Origin: Longibacter salinarum
Lineage (GTDB): Bacteria > Bacteroidota > Rhodothermia > Rhodothermales > Salinibacteraceae
Assembly: GCF_002554795.1 (NCBI RefSeq)
Contig: NZ_PDEQ01000003.1
Location: forward strand, 454,373-518,372
DNA: 64,000 nt
Reading direction: 5' to 3'
Below, in pieces: positions 18,323 through 27,122 of this stretch. The stretch's first letter is position 1. Each line of letters starts with the position of its first letter. A program made the position numbers and the translations under genes. The notes beneath the pieces are model-generated. The model was not told where the DNA came from. It did no database searches and saw nothing but the letters and a program-made list of their open reading frames with translations.

Positions 18323-18337
18323 ACTAACGCTGTATAC
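18323..18337. promoter_or_regulatory. Degenerate half of FadR-like operator
   Basis: ACTAACGCTGTATAC shares the 9-mer TAACGCTGT with site A. Its centre is 22 bases (two helical turns) from the centre of site C, which would suit cooperative binding by two dimers. Confidence 0.4.
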
Positions 18338-18344
18338 CCAGTAG

Positions 18345-18359
18345 GTTAACGGTGTTAAG
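18345..18359. promoter_or_regulatory. Putative FadR-like (TetR) operator, site C
   Basis: GTTAACGGTGTTAAG; on the minus strand it reads CTTAACACCGTTAAC, matching sites A and B at all but central positions. It lies 92 bases upstream of the fadE start codon. Confidence 0.7.
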
Positions 18360-18451
18360 TGGTCCATACGCTCCACCGAGGCGGTTACCTGCACCGCAGA
18401 CCTCGAAATACGGAGTCCCCAAACGGCAACAACCATTAGACGAACGTACTC

Positions 18452-21103
18452 ATGAACTTACCCTACTTCGATGCTTTCTCCAGCATGCCGACCGCCGGTG
18501 TGGTTGCCGGGGTGCTGCTGGTGCTATTCGTGCTTGGCTTCATGGGGGCTCCGCTACCAATCTGGGCTGTCGCTGGTGCGGCTGCTCTGTATGGATTTGG
18601 AGCTCCGATGTGGCTCTGGATCCCGTACCTTGTTCTCGCAGTGATCTTTAACATTCCACCCATCCGGCGCGTCGTTAGCTCTGCCGTTATGAAGCTGATG
18701 GAAGCGCTTCAATTCCTCCCGGTGATTTCGGAGACGGAGCAGACGGCGATCGATGCCGGAACGGTTTGGATGGATGCCGAACTCTTCTCCGGCAAGCCGG
18801 ACTTCAAGAACACGCTGGATCAGCTCTATCCGGAGTTGTCCGACGAAGAGCAGGCATTTCTCGATGGTCCCGTCGAGGAACTCTGTGCAATGGTCGATGA
18901 CTGGGACGTTCACCAGCGCGGCGACCTACCACAAGAGGCGTGGGACTACATGAAGGAAAAGGGCTTCTTCGGCCTTATCATTCCGGAGGAGTACGGAGGC
19001 CTTGGGTTCTCCGCGGAAGGACGGAGCGCCGTCGTACAGAAGCTCGGGACGCGGTCGCTTCCGCTGTCGATTACCGTAATGGTGCCCAACTCGCTGGGAC
19101 CGGGCGAACTGCTTCTTCATTACGGCACGGATAAGCAGAAGGACTACTATCTGCCGCGCCTTGCCGACGGCACGGATATCCCGGCGTTTGCTCTGACGGA
19201 GCCGAATGCCGGCTCGGATGCCGGGGCGATGACGTCGCACGGCGAGGTCTTCAAGAATGAGGACGGCGAGCTGATGCTGCGCCTGAACTGGGATAAGCGG
19301 TACATTTCGCTTGCCGCAATCTCGGGTGTCCTCGGCCTCGCGTTCAAACTAGAAGACCCGAACAACTACCTCGGCAAGGGCGAGGACCTCGGTATCACCT
19401 GTGCCCTCGTACCGTCCGATGCAGAGGGCGTCAAGCTCGGTCGTCGACATGACCCGCTTGGCATCGCGTTCTACAACTGCCCGACGGAAGGAGAGAATGT
19501 GGAGCTTCCCATCGATGCTATCATCGGTGAGAAAGACGGCGCCGGGCGAGGTTGGCAGATGCTCATGGATGCGCTGTCAGCAGGCCGAGGTATTATGCTT
19601 CCCGCGCAGTCGGCCGGTGGGCTCAAGTACTTCACTCGCGTCGCGGGTGGGCATGCCGCTGTGCGTCAGCAGTTCGGTCTCTCGATTGGTAAATTCGAGG
19701 GTATTGAAGAGCCGCTGGCTCGTATCGCTGGCTTTACCTACACGCTCGAGGCGGCCCGGAAGTATACGAATGGTGCGATCGATAGCGGCGAGAAACCGTC
19801 GGTCGTGTCGGCCATCGCCAAGTACAGCTTCACGGAGCTTCAGCGGCAGGCTGTCAACGATGCGATGGACATCCTGGCCGGTAACGGCATCTCGCGCGGC
19901 CCGAAGAACCTGCTCGCGAATGCGTACATCGGTACGCCGATCAGCATCACCGTGGAGGGGGCGAACATCCTGACGCGGACGATGATGATCTTCGGACAGG
20001 GCGCCATTCGCTGTCACCCGTACGCGCTGACGGAGATTGAGGCGCTGATGGAGGGCGATGTGAAGAAGTTCGACGGTGCATTCTGGAGTCACATCGGACA
20101 CGTGGTCCGCAATGGTTTCCGCGCGTTCGGGCTCAGCATCTCGCGCGGACTCCTTGCTGGTTCGCCGGTTAGCGGTCCACATTCGAAGTATTACCGCAAG
20201 CTCTCCTGGGCCTCGGCAACCTTCGCTTTCATGGCTGACCTGGCCATGGGAAGTCTCGGCGGTGCGCTCAAGCGGAAGGAGAAGATTACCGGCCGCTTTG
20301 CTGACATCCTGATCTGGATGTACCTCGCCACCGCGACGCTTGCCCGTTTCGAGAAAGAAGGTCGTCCGAAGGAACAGGAAGACTTCATGCACTGGTCGCT
20401 CCAGTACGCATTCGCGCAGATTCAGGAAGCGTTCGACGGACTGTTCGCCAATATGAAGGTGCCGGGCCTGACCTGGCTCTTCCGTGGTGTGATCGGTCCG
20501 TGGTCGCGTTTCAACACGATCGGTTCGATGCCGAGCGACCACCTCGGAGGCAAAATCGCCCAGGCCGTCCAGGAGAAGGATGGTGCCCGCGACTGGATGA
20601 CGGAAGGCATCTACGTCACCAAGGAAGAGGGTGAAGCCCTTGGCGATCTCGAGATTGCCTTCGAACTCAGCCGCGAGTCCTATCACATCGGTCAGACGAT
20701 TAAGGACGCCGTGCGCGCCGGTCGCCTGCCGAAGAAACGTCCGCATGCTCTCCTCGATGAGGCGCGCGAGAAAGGTATCATCTCGGACGAGGACTATGAA
20801 ACCGTGCAGCGCGCAGAAGAAGCACGTAGTCGCTACATTGCGGTTGACGAGTTCGAACTTGAGGAATACCGCCAGAACCGCGATATGCCGGGTGAACCGG
20901 TGGGTCGTGGGGCCCTCGCGTCTAGCATCGCCGATGAGGTGGACCGTGATCTCACGTCCACGGATACGTCTGGCGATCCCACGCCGAACGTGCCAGGTGC
21001 AGACACCGATGCTGAAGGCGTTCGTGGCGACGGAGCGCGCGGTGACGGTGCCGCGGGTCTGGAAGCGACGGATGACGACGCGGAGGAAGCGTCGAAAGCG
21101 TAG
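18452..21103 (+). CDS. fadE: Acyl-CoA dehydrogenase, FadE type
   Basis: An 883-residue dehydrogenase of the large enterobacterial FadE type. The N-terminus has two hydrophobic segments (AGVVAGVLLVLFVLGFMG and a second near residue 40) that likely hold it at the membrane. The flavin domain follows: GFFGLIIPEEYGGLGFSAEGRS, PAFALTEPNAGSDAGAM, NDAMDILAGNGI and SITVEGANILTRTMMIFGQGAIRCHPY, where the Glu is in the position of the catalytic base. The C-terminal 300 residues match the domain of unknown function (DUF1974) carried by FadE. The last 60 residues are an acidic, low-complexity Asp/Gly/Ala tail not usual in the family. It has its own upstream operator and a terminator after it. Confidence 0.93.
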   Translation: MNLPYFDAFSSMPTAGVVAGVLLVLFVLGFMGAPLPIWAVAGAAALYGFGAPMWLWIPYLVLAVIFNIPPIRRVVSSAVMKLMEALQFLPVISETEQTAIDAGTVWMDAELFSGKPDFKNTLDQLYPELSDEEQAFLDGPVEELCAMVDDWDVHQRGDLPQEAWDYMKEKGFFGLIIPEEYGGLGFSAEGRSAVVQKLGTRSLPLSITVMVPNSLGPGELLLHYGTDKQKDYYLPRLADGTDIPAFALTEPNAGSDAGAMTSHGEVFKNEDGELMLRLNWDKRYISLAAISGVLGLAFKLEDPNNYLGKGEDLGITCALVPSDAEGVKLGRRHDPLGIAFYNCPTEGENVELPIDAIIGEKDGAGRGWQMLMDALSAGRGIMLPAQSAGGLKYFTRVAGGHAAVRQQFGLSIGKFEGIEEPLARIAGFTYTLEAARKYTNGAIDSGEKPSVVSAIAKYSFTELQRQAVNDAMDILAGNGISRGPKNLLANAYIGTPISITVEGANILTRTMMIFGQGAIRCHPYALTEIEALMEGDVKKFDGAFWSHIGHVVRNGFRAFGLSISRGLLAGSPVSGPHSKYYRKLSWASATFAFMADLAMGSLGGALKRKEKITGRFADILIWMYLATATLARFEKEGRPKEQEDFMHWSLQYAFAQIQEAFDGLFANMKVPGLTWLFRGVIGPWSRFNTIGSMPSDHLGGKIAQAVQEKDGARDWMTEGIYVTKEEGEALGDLEIAFELSRESYHIGQTIKDAVRAGRLPKKRPHALLDEAREKGIISDEDYETVQRAEEARSRYIAVDEFELEEYRQNRDMPGEPVGRGALASSIADEVDRDLTSTDTSGDPTPNVPGADTDAEGVRGDGARGDGAAGLEATDDDAEEASKA

Positions 21104-21131
21104 ACGCGCGAACATCATTTCTTCAACGTCA

Positions 21132-21170
21132 CGCCCGCCCGGAGACGAAATGTTCTTCGGGCGGGCGTTT
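21132..21170 (+). terminator. Intrinsic terminator after fadE
   Basis: A perfect 10-bp GC-only stem CGCCCGCCCG/CGGGCGGGCG around a 16-base loop, ending in TTTT. Confidence 0.88.
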
Positions 21171-21326
21171 TGATAGCCACACGGAGTGAAACGTTTCGTT
21201 GCGCCGGGCAACGGTCAGACGCGAGGCAACGCAGTTTTGCGCGTGCTTTTGTTTACTGTTCATGCCCGATGATCTGATTCGACCTCGCATACACTGACGA
21301 TCGACCTTCTCTAAATCAACAGATTC

Positions 21327-22184
21327 ATGAGTGAACCTTATTCCAGCACGCTGCTCGAAGACACACATATCGTCGTTACCGGCGGAGGAACGGGTCTCGG
21401 TCGAGCGATGGCCATGCGGTGTGCCGAGCTCGGAGCGAAAGTAACCATTAATGGCCGACGGGAAGAGCCGCTTGAAAACACGGTGACGGACATCCGGGAC
21501 GCAGGCGGAACAGCCGAAGGGATTTCCTGCAACGTTCGGGATGTCGACTCCGTCAACACCTTCTTTGACGAGGCAGAAGATCGTCAGGGGCCGGTGACTC
21601 ATCTCGTCAACAATGCTGCTGCAAACTTCCTCGCGGCCGCGGAAGACATATCACCGAACGGCTTCGACGCCATCATCAAAACGAACCTCTATGGGTCGTT
21701 CTACTGCACGCAGGCCTGCGGCAAACGGTGGATCGAAAGGGAGGAGGAAGGTGTCGTCCTCTCGATTGCGACGACCTACGCGGAGACAGGGAGTGCGTTC
21801 GTCCTCCCAAGCGCGATGTCAAAGGCGGGGATTGTTGCGATGACGCGATCGCTCGCGGCCGAATGGGGGGCGGCAAACATTCGGTTGAATGCCATCGCGC
21901 CCGGTCCCTTTCCGACGGAGGGTGCGTGGGAGCGCCTTGTGCCCGGAACGGACATGGAGGAGCAGATGAAGCAACGTATTCCGCTGCGGCGTTTCGGTGA
22001 ACCAGAGGAGCTCGCCAACCTCGTCGTTTTCATGCTGAGCGATCTGGCGAGCTATATGAACGGCGAACTCGTTACCTTCGACGGAGGCGAGGTGCTAACT
22101 GCCGGTGGCCAGTTCAACGATTTCACGCGGATGTCCCGCGATACGGTAAAATCGATGATGGAGATGATGAAGCCGAAAAAGTAG
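21327..22184 (+). CDS. SDR oxidoreductase, 2,4-dienoyl-CoA reductase-like
   Basis: A 285-residue short-chain dehydrogenase. The cofactor motif is TGGGTGLGRAMA near residue 19, followed by NGRREEP (NADP-type Arg pair) and NNAAANFL. The usual catalytic YxxxK reads SAMSK: the Tyr is absent while the Lys stays. That loss, together with TGGGTGLG, NNAAANF and APGPFPTEGAWERL, is characteristic of the peroxisomal and bacterial 2,4-dienoyl-CoA reductase branch, which uses a different Tyr. Such an enzyme removes double bonds so that unsaturated fatty acids can enter beta-oxidation, which fits its place straight after fadE. It has no operator of the local palindrome type and is separated from fadE by a terminator, so it is transcribed on its own. 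Confidence 0.85.
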   Translation: MSEPYSSTLLEDTHIVVTGGGTGLGRAMAMRCAELGAKVTINGRREEPLENTVTDIRDAGGTAEGISCNVRDVDSVNTFFDEAEDRQGPVTHLVNNAAANFLAAAEDISPNGFDAIIKTNLYGSFYCTQACGKRWIEREEEGVVLSIATTYAETGSAFVLPSAMSKAGIVAMTRSLAAEWGAANIRLNAIAPGPFPTEGAWERLVPGTDMEEQMKQRIPLRRFGEPEELANLVVFMLSDLASYMNGELVTFDGGEVLTAGGQFNDFTRMSRDTVKSMMEMMKPKK

Positions 22185-22227
22185 TCGCTGAGCGTCATTA
22201 GGCTCAACCATTTTGCGACAGGACAGG

Positions 22228-22258
22228 AGGCAGGTGCCGGAAAGGCATCTGCCTTTTG
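22228..22258 (+). terminator. Intrinsic terminator after SDR gene
   Basis: AGGCAGGTGCC pairs with GGCATCTGCCT (one G-U pair), loop of 5, followed by TTTTGTC. The remaining 230 bases up to the next gene hold no recognisable feature. Confidence 0.85.
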
Positions 22259-22489
22259 TCGTTTCATGACGATCATTGCGTACTCCTAGCCCCGACTCAA
22301 ACCGGTTACCGTTAGCAGCCAATTCCGATGAGTGATAACAAATGCTGTGTGATAATTGAGGTGTAGAGAATGCGTATAAATGTGAATTCGACCTCGGAGG
22401 TGTGCTGCGTGTGTCTAAACCGTTGATGTTGCGCCGAGGGCGTGTTAGATTTCTGTGAACCACATTGGCAGATCATCCCCCCGTAGCAT

Positions 22490-23215
22490 ATGCCATTAAG
22501 CGTAGAATTATTTACCGGTGCCGTCCACGATGTCGAGCGGACGCAATACGAGATTCTCGGTGGCCTGAAAACCGCGCGCGATGCCTTCTCAGATAACCGA
22601 ATCTATCCTCATCTCGGACAGCTCGTTAAATTCTATCGGGCGATTACGACGATGCTCGAAACGAGCGAACAGATGCGATCCCAACGAAACGGCACGCTAT
22701 CGGGTGTCGACTGGGACGACATGGAACTGACGTATGAATGGCCGCAACTGGACGGAGATGACATGTCGGTGGTCGCAGACCTAATCGAATGGGCACTCCC
22801 CTACGTTCAAGACACACTCAATGAGGGGAAGTCCGTGTTTGAATTCGTAGATGAGCAACTGGAGGTGGAGACCGTCGGCATTGTCCCGTCCTATCTAAAG
22901 GAGGGCTACCTTATGGTGCCGGATCGGACCGACCACGAGTTTCGGGTTTTTCGCTACACGATGTCCATCGTGCACGACGAGGGAGAGAAGGCGCGCATGC
23001 TACGGACGACGCTGTGCCGGTCTGTGTCCTGCGAAGACGTAGAGCCGCATCCGAGCACCATCAAGCTGGAACTGGTGAAGGAGCGTCGAGACCTGCCGAA
23101 TCCCGCAACGTACTTCTTCGATAGTGGGGTGCCGTTTCCCTATGAGGAAACGATGTTGCCGGTCGTAAAGCGACGTCTGCTCCGTCACCTGACGCGCGAA
23201 ACCGGTCGCGCGTAG
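22490..23215 (+). CDS. Unknown protein, 241 residues
   Basis: A soluble acidic protein with no recognised domain, no signal peptide and no membrane segment. The first 80 residues (VERTQYEILGGLKTARDAFSDNRIYPHLGQLVKFYRAI) look mostly helical; the second half is mixed, with ELVKERRDLPNPATYFFDSGVPFPYEETMLPVVKRRLL near the C-terminus. The composition and low stop density elsewhere make it a real gene. It is convergent with the haem gene hemG and has only 50 bases between them. No function is suggested. Confidence 0.8.
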   Translation: MPLSVELFTGAVHDVERTQYEILGGLKTARDAFSDNRIYPHLGQLVKFYRAITTMLETSEQMRSQRNGTLSGVDWDDMELTYEWPQLDGDDMSVVADLIEWALPYVQDTLNEGKSVFEFVDEQLEVETVGIVPSYLKEGYLMVPDRTDHEFRVFRYTMSIVHDEGEKARMLRTTLCRSVSCEDVEPHPSTIKLELVKERRDLPNPATYFFDSGVPFPYEETMLPVVKRRLLRHLTRETGRA

Positions 23216-23265
23216 TGCGGCGCGAAAGTCGAATGCGGGCGCGAAACCGTAGTGCGACACGACGG

Positions 23266-24648
23266 TCACGATGCCCCTGTCACGACGGACCGTGCGCTAT
23301 GCATGGTCTCTTCGGCTGCGGCAACACCTGACTGCATCGCGTCACCGACGGAAATGCCAGAGCGATAGTTTCCAGCGAAATGGAGCCCAGGATGGCGCGT
23401 CTCGAGACGATCGAGAACAGCCTTGACGTGCCCGTGCTGCAGCGTGTACTGCGGGATGGCTCGTTGCCACTGGATGTGCCGAGTGAACGATGGTGCGCCC
23501 CGGATGCCGAGCAGCTCGTCCAGGTCTTGCAGAACCGTTGATCGAAGTTCTGCTGTCTCTTCCATCCCTAGCTTCGGGTGGCGTGCGCCGCCCGCAAAGG
23601 TTGTGAGCAACACCTGACCCTCGGGCGCCCGGTTTGGGAATAAGGTGGACGAGAAGAGGCAGCCGAGAAGTGAGTAATCATCTTCGACTTTCGGGACAAG
23701 CATCCCGAAGCCGTCGAGTGGGTGGTCAATGTCGCTGCGGTCAAAGCCCATCGCTAGGACGCTCACTGGCGGGTATGGAACGCGCTCGAGTGGCGCGAGA
23801 TCGATCTCCGACGTGAGATCGATCCCAGGCAGTCGGTGCAGGGGGATGGTGCTAATTACGGCGTCAAAGAACCGCATCTCGGTTGCTCCGTCCGGCTCGC
23901 GGGTTGCAACGTGCCAGCGCCGGTCGTCGAGGCGAAGTGAAGTCACGGGCGTGTTGACATGCACACAATCGCCCAGGGCCTGTGTGAGAGCGCGAGGTAG
24001 CGTCTCAAGCCCATTCCGAAACGAGTAGATGGAGCGAGACCGGTTGCCTCCGTCGGACCGATTTCGGAATGCATGGATCAATCCGCGAAACAGCGAGCCA
24101 TGCTCCTTCTCCATCTGGTGCAGGCGAGAGAAGGCGTGGGCGACGGAGAGGTCCGCCGGATCCCCGGCGAAAATGCCCCCAACAAACGGGTCGACTGCAT
24201 AATCGAGAATCTCCCGACCGAGTCGCCGTCGTACGAAAGACGCGACGGTTTCATTCTCCTGAGCGTTGCCCGAACGAACGAACGGTTCCATGAGCAGGCG
24301 CAATTTACCGCGTGTACTCAGGAGAGATGTCGTCAAAAATGACAACGGCGAAGAGGGAAGGGGTTCGGGCTTGCCGTGTTTGACCACATATCGTTTTCGA
24401 GCAGACGCTGAAGCCTCGACAATCTCCTCCGTCAGATTGAGATCGCGAATGATCTCCGGGAGCAAGTCGTTCGTGTCGCGGAGCGAGTTGGGGCCGTGTT
24501 CAACGAGATACCCGTCGATGGATTCGCTACGGATCATTCCGCCCGTAGCGCTCGTCGCTTCGAGAACCGTGACCGGAATGCCTGCCTGTTTTAGATGATA
24601 GGCTGCGGTCAAGCCGGAGATACCTGCACCGATGATGCCGACAGACAT
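23266..24648 (-). CDS. hemG: Protoporphyrinogen oxidase (HemY/HemG flavoprotein type)
   Basis: A 460-residue FAD enzyme that oxidises protoporphyrinogen IX (or coproporphyrinogen III) in late haem synthesis. N-terminal dinucleotide fold VGIIGAGISGLTAAYHLKQAG, then EHGPNSLRDTNDLLPEIIRDL, FAGDPADLSVAHAF and FVGGIFAGDP, typical of the family; the C-terminal HFAGNYRSGISVGDAMQSGVAAAEE is the FAD-binding closing motif. Whether it is the protoporphyrinogen or the coproporphyrinogen branch cannot be decided by eye. hemE, another haem gene, lies 21 kb away and is not co-transcribed. The gene is divergent from the CsbD-like gene across a 222-base gap. Confidence 0.93.
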   Translation of the reverse strand: MSVGIIGAGISGLTAAYHLKQAGIPVTVLEATSATGGMIRSESIDGYLVEHGPNSLRDTNDLLPEIIRDLNLTEEIVEASASARKRYVVKHGKPEPLPSSPLSFLTTSLLSTRGKLRLLMEPFVRSGNAQENETVASFVRRRLGREILDYAVDPFVGGIFAGDPADLSVAHAFSRLHQMEKEHGSLFRGLIHAFRNRSDGGNRSRSIYSFRNGLETLPRALTQALGDCVHVNTPVTSLRLDDRRWHVATREPDGATEMRFFDAVISTIPLHRLPGIDLTSEIDLAPLERVPYPPVSVLAMGFDRSDIDHPLDGFGMLVPKVEDDYSLLGCLFSSTLFPNRAPEGQVLLTTFAGGARHPKLGMEETAELRSTVLQDLDELLGIRGAPSFTRHIQWQRAIPQYTLQHGHVKAVLDRLETRHPGLHFAGNYRSGISVGDAMQSGVAAAEETMHSARSVVTGAS

Positions 24649-24870
24649 AGAGGCAGACTGATTTAGATCAGAGAAGCGAAGAGATACATGATGCCCGACG
24701 TGATGGCAACGTCGAGAGGTCGGTCCTGTTCACCGTGAAATGAATCAAAAAAGGTCGGATCTCACGTGACTTACAGGGGCCCAAGACAGGGAAAATACGA
24801 AACCAGGATAGGGCTTATTCGGTAAATAACTGAGTGCGAACCTGAAAATAAGGCCCAAAGAGGTTGTACG

Positions 24871-25065
24871 ATGGCAACAAAAGCAATGAACGAGAGCTGG
24901 CGCCGTGTCCGCGATCAGATCAAAGCGATCTGGGATGACGCGGAGTTTGACGACAAAGAAATGAAACGTGCGCGCGGCGAAATGCACAAGATCGTGGGTC
25001 TGATCCACGACAAGACGGGAGAATCGCCGGAGGAGATTCGCCGTAAGATGAGCGCGATCTTGTAG
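24871..25065 (+). CDS. CsbD-like stress protein
   Basis: Sixty-four residues, highly charged: MNESWRRVRDQIKAIWDDAEFDDKEMKRARGEMHKIVGLIHDKTGESPEEIRRKM. The spacing of Trp and the closing 'KIVGLIHDKTG-SPEEI' pattern fits the CsbD family of small general-stress proteins seen in many bacteria, whose molecular role is unknown. No membrane segment. The upstream region is divergent from hemG, and a hairpin follows. The family match is weak because the sequence is short. Confidence 0.7.
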   Translation: MATKAMNESWRRVRDQIKAIWDDAEFDDKEMKRARGEMHKIVGLIHDKTGESPEEIRRKMSAIL

Positions 25066-25157
25066 GGCCATATGGTCCGCACCGCCGGCCCGAGTAGAGG
25101 TCTCCGTTTTCGTTCAACCGCTGCTCACGTCCGGTTTAGATATCCAGCAGCATCCGG

Positions 25158-25200
25158 CGCCGCCTGTCCCCCATGGGATGGGGCGGCGTCGTCCGTTTTG
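25158..25200 (+). terminator. Terminator after CsbD-like gene
   Basis: CGCCGCC (25158-25164) pairs with GGCGGCG (25182-25188); the interior can pair further (CCCC with GG). A GTCCGTTTTGG stretch follows. The rest of the 300-base gap up to the carboxylase holds nothing recognisable. Confidence 0.65.
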
Positions 25201-25368
25201 GATGACTTCGGGCATCCCCACATGTGTTTCGTCAGCTCAAAAAAGCGAGCGTAGAGGCGAAGATACGATGCAATTTGCGGAGACTCCGTCGTTTTGAGGT
25301 TTCGTTTGGAGACGGCGCAAACTACGTTGAAGTCCCTTCGCTTCCCTGTGTCCTTATCTTCGATCTGT

Positions 25369-27054
25369 ATGTCCTCGCCGATCACGTCCATTGGCTCTAG
25401 CGCCGATCCTGAAAGCGCTTCCTATCAGAAACGAGCGGCCCACTACGAGGCGCTCCTCAAAGAGCTTCGAGATCGCGAAGCAGAAATCCGGAAAGGAGGT
25501 GGCGAACGTCGCCTGCAGCGCGAGCACGACCGTGGCAAGCTGACCGCCCGGGAGCGCATCGATGCGCTGGTCGACGATCCAGATGCGTTCAAAGAGGTTG
25601 GCGTATTTGCCGGCGACGGCATGTACGAAGAGGAGGGAGGATGCCCGGCCGGCGGGACGGTGATGGGCCTTGGCCACGTCAACGGTCGCCGTGCCATGAT
25701 CGTCGCCAACGACGCCACGGTGAAGGCAGGTGCGTGGTTTCCGATCACGGCAAAGAAAAACCTCCGTGCGCAGGAGATCGCGCTAGAGAACCACGTCCCG
25801 ATCATCTACCTGGTTGACTCTGCAGGTGTTTTCCTGCCGAAACAGGATGAGATCTTCCCCGACAAAGACCACTTCGGCCGCATCTTCCGCAACAACGCGA
25901 TCCTGTCCAGTCGCGGCATTCCGCAGATCGCGGCGATCATGGGGAGCTGCGTTGCAGGGGGAGCGTACCTTCCGATCATGAGCGATGAGGCCATCATCGT
26001 GAATGGTACGGGGTCGGTCTTCCTCGCTGGGCCGTTTCTTGTGAAAGCCGCGATCGGGGAAGATGTCGATGCTGAGACGCTCGGAGGCGCGACCACGCAC
26101 TCGGAAATCTCCGGAGTGACGGACTATGAGGCGGATGACGACGAAGAGGCGATCGAGATCATTCGCAATCTGATGGGGCACATGGGACCGGAGCACCGGT
26201 TCGGATACACGCGGGACGAGCCCCAGGCACCGGCCTTCGATCCGGAGGATATCTACGGGTTGTTTCCCGACCAGGGGACATCGCAGTATGACATGCACGA
26301 GATCCTTGCGCGTATTGTAGACGAGGACTCGTGGACGGAATACAAGAAAGGGTATGGACGCTCGCTGCTGACGGGTTACGCACGGATCGACGGTTGGAAT
26401 GTCGGAATCGTCGCCAACCAGCGGTCCGTTGTTCGAAATCGAACGTCTCACGAGAACCGGGGTGAGATTCAGGTAGGTGGCGTGATTTACGCCGATGCAG
26501 CAGATAAGGCCACGCGCTTTATCATGAACTGCAACCAGAAGGAGATTCCGCTGGTCTTTTTCCAGGATGTGACCGGCTTCATGGTTGGGAAGCGCGCCGA
26601 GCATGGTGGCATCATCAAGGACGGCGCAAAGATGGTGAATGCCGTATCCAACTCTACTGTCCCGAAGTTCACCGTCGTAATGGGCAATTCCTACGGCGCC
26701 GGCAACTACGCCATGTGCGGTCGTGCGTACGATCCACGGATGATGCTGGCATGGCCCACAGCCAAGATCGCCGTGATGGGCGGGACGCAGGCGTCCAAGG
26801 TCTTGAAGCAGATCCAGGTTCGTAAGCTCGAGAAGCAGGGCAAAGAGCTATCCGCTGAAGACGAGAAGGAGCTGCTCGATAGGATCCAAGATCGGTACGA
26901 GGAGCAGACGACGCCATACTACGCGGCGGCCCGTCTCTGGGTGGACGCGATCATCGATCCGGTGAAAACGCGGGAGTGGATCTCTGCCGGAATCGACACC
27001 GCAGACCTCAACCCGGAACTACCCAAATTCAATGCGGGCGTCATTCAAACCTGA
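25369..27054 (+). CDS. Acyl-CoA carboxylase, carboxyltransferase (beta) subunit
   Basis: About 561 residues of the biotin-dependent carboxyltransferase family. It transfers carboxyl from biotin to an acyl-CoA. Motifs: LQREHDRGKLTARERIDALVD at the start, GGTVMGLGHVNGR, LVDSAGVFLPKQDEIFPDKDHFGRIFRNNA, IMGSCVAGGAYLPIMSDE with the oxyanion Gly-Gly, GGATTHSEISGV, and MVNAVSNSTVPKFTVVMGNSYGAGNYAMCGRAYDPRM. The DEIFPDKDHFGRIF and SDEAIIV pattern is that of methylcrotonyl-CoA carboxylase beta (leucine breakdown), more than propionyl-CoA carboxylase. The alpha (biotin carboxylase) subunit is not next to it. ATG at 25369 is preferred to an in-frame start 75 bases upstream. Confidence 0.93.
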   Translation: MSSPITSIGSSADPESASYQKRAAHYEALLKELRDREAEIRKGGGERRLQREHDRGKLTARERIDALVDDPDAFKEVGVFAGDGMYEEEGGCPAGGTVMGLGHVNGRRAMIVANDATVKAGAWFPITAKKNLRAQEIALENHVPIIYLVDSAGVFLPKQDEIFPDKDHFGRIFRNNAILSSRGIPQIAAIMGSCVAGGAYLPIMSDEAIIVNGTGSVFLAGPFLVKAAIGEDVDAETLGGATTHSEISGVTDYEADDDEEAIEIIRNLMGHMGPEHRFGYTRDEPQAPAFDPEDIYGLFPDQGTSQYDMHEILARIVDEDSWTEYKKGYGRSLLTGYARIDGWNVGIVANQRSVVRNRTSHENRGEIQVGGVIYADAADKATRFIMNCNQKEIPLVFFQDVTGFMVGKRAEHGGIIKDGAKMVNAVSNSTVPKFTVVMGNSYGAGNYAMCGRAYDPRMMLAWPTAKIAVMGGTQASKVLKQIQVRKLEKQGKELSAEDEKELLDRIQDRYEEQTTPYYAAARLWVDAIIDPVKTREWISAGIDTADLNPELPKFNAGVIQT

Positions 27055-27086
27055 TGGCCCGCGGGATAAAAATGGTAGCAGTACAG

Positions 27087-27122
27087 AAACGGCTCGTCCA
27101 TCGTTCGGCGAGCCGTTTTTCT
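27087..27122 (+). terminator. Intrinsic terminator after carboxylase gene
   Basis: Perfect stem AAACGGCTCG/CGAGCCGTTT with a 12-base loop and a TTTTT run. It rules out a start at 27032 for the next gene. Confidence 0.9.

Noticed and set aside
19577..21211. A 544-residue open frame antisense to fadE
   Set aside because: Same reason: shadow of a GC-rich coding strand, no domain, no separate promoter region.
23216..23265. Short repeats GCGGCGCGAA and GTGCGAC between 23216 and 23265, like those at 6430
   Set aside because: Too short and degenerate to call a family; GC-rich chance similarity is likely.
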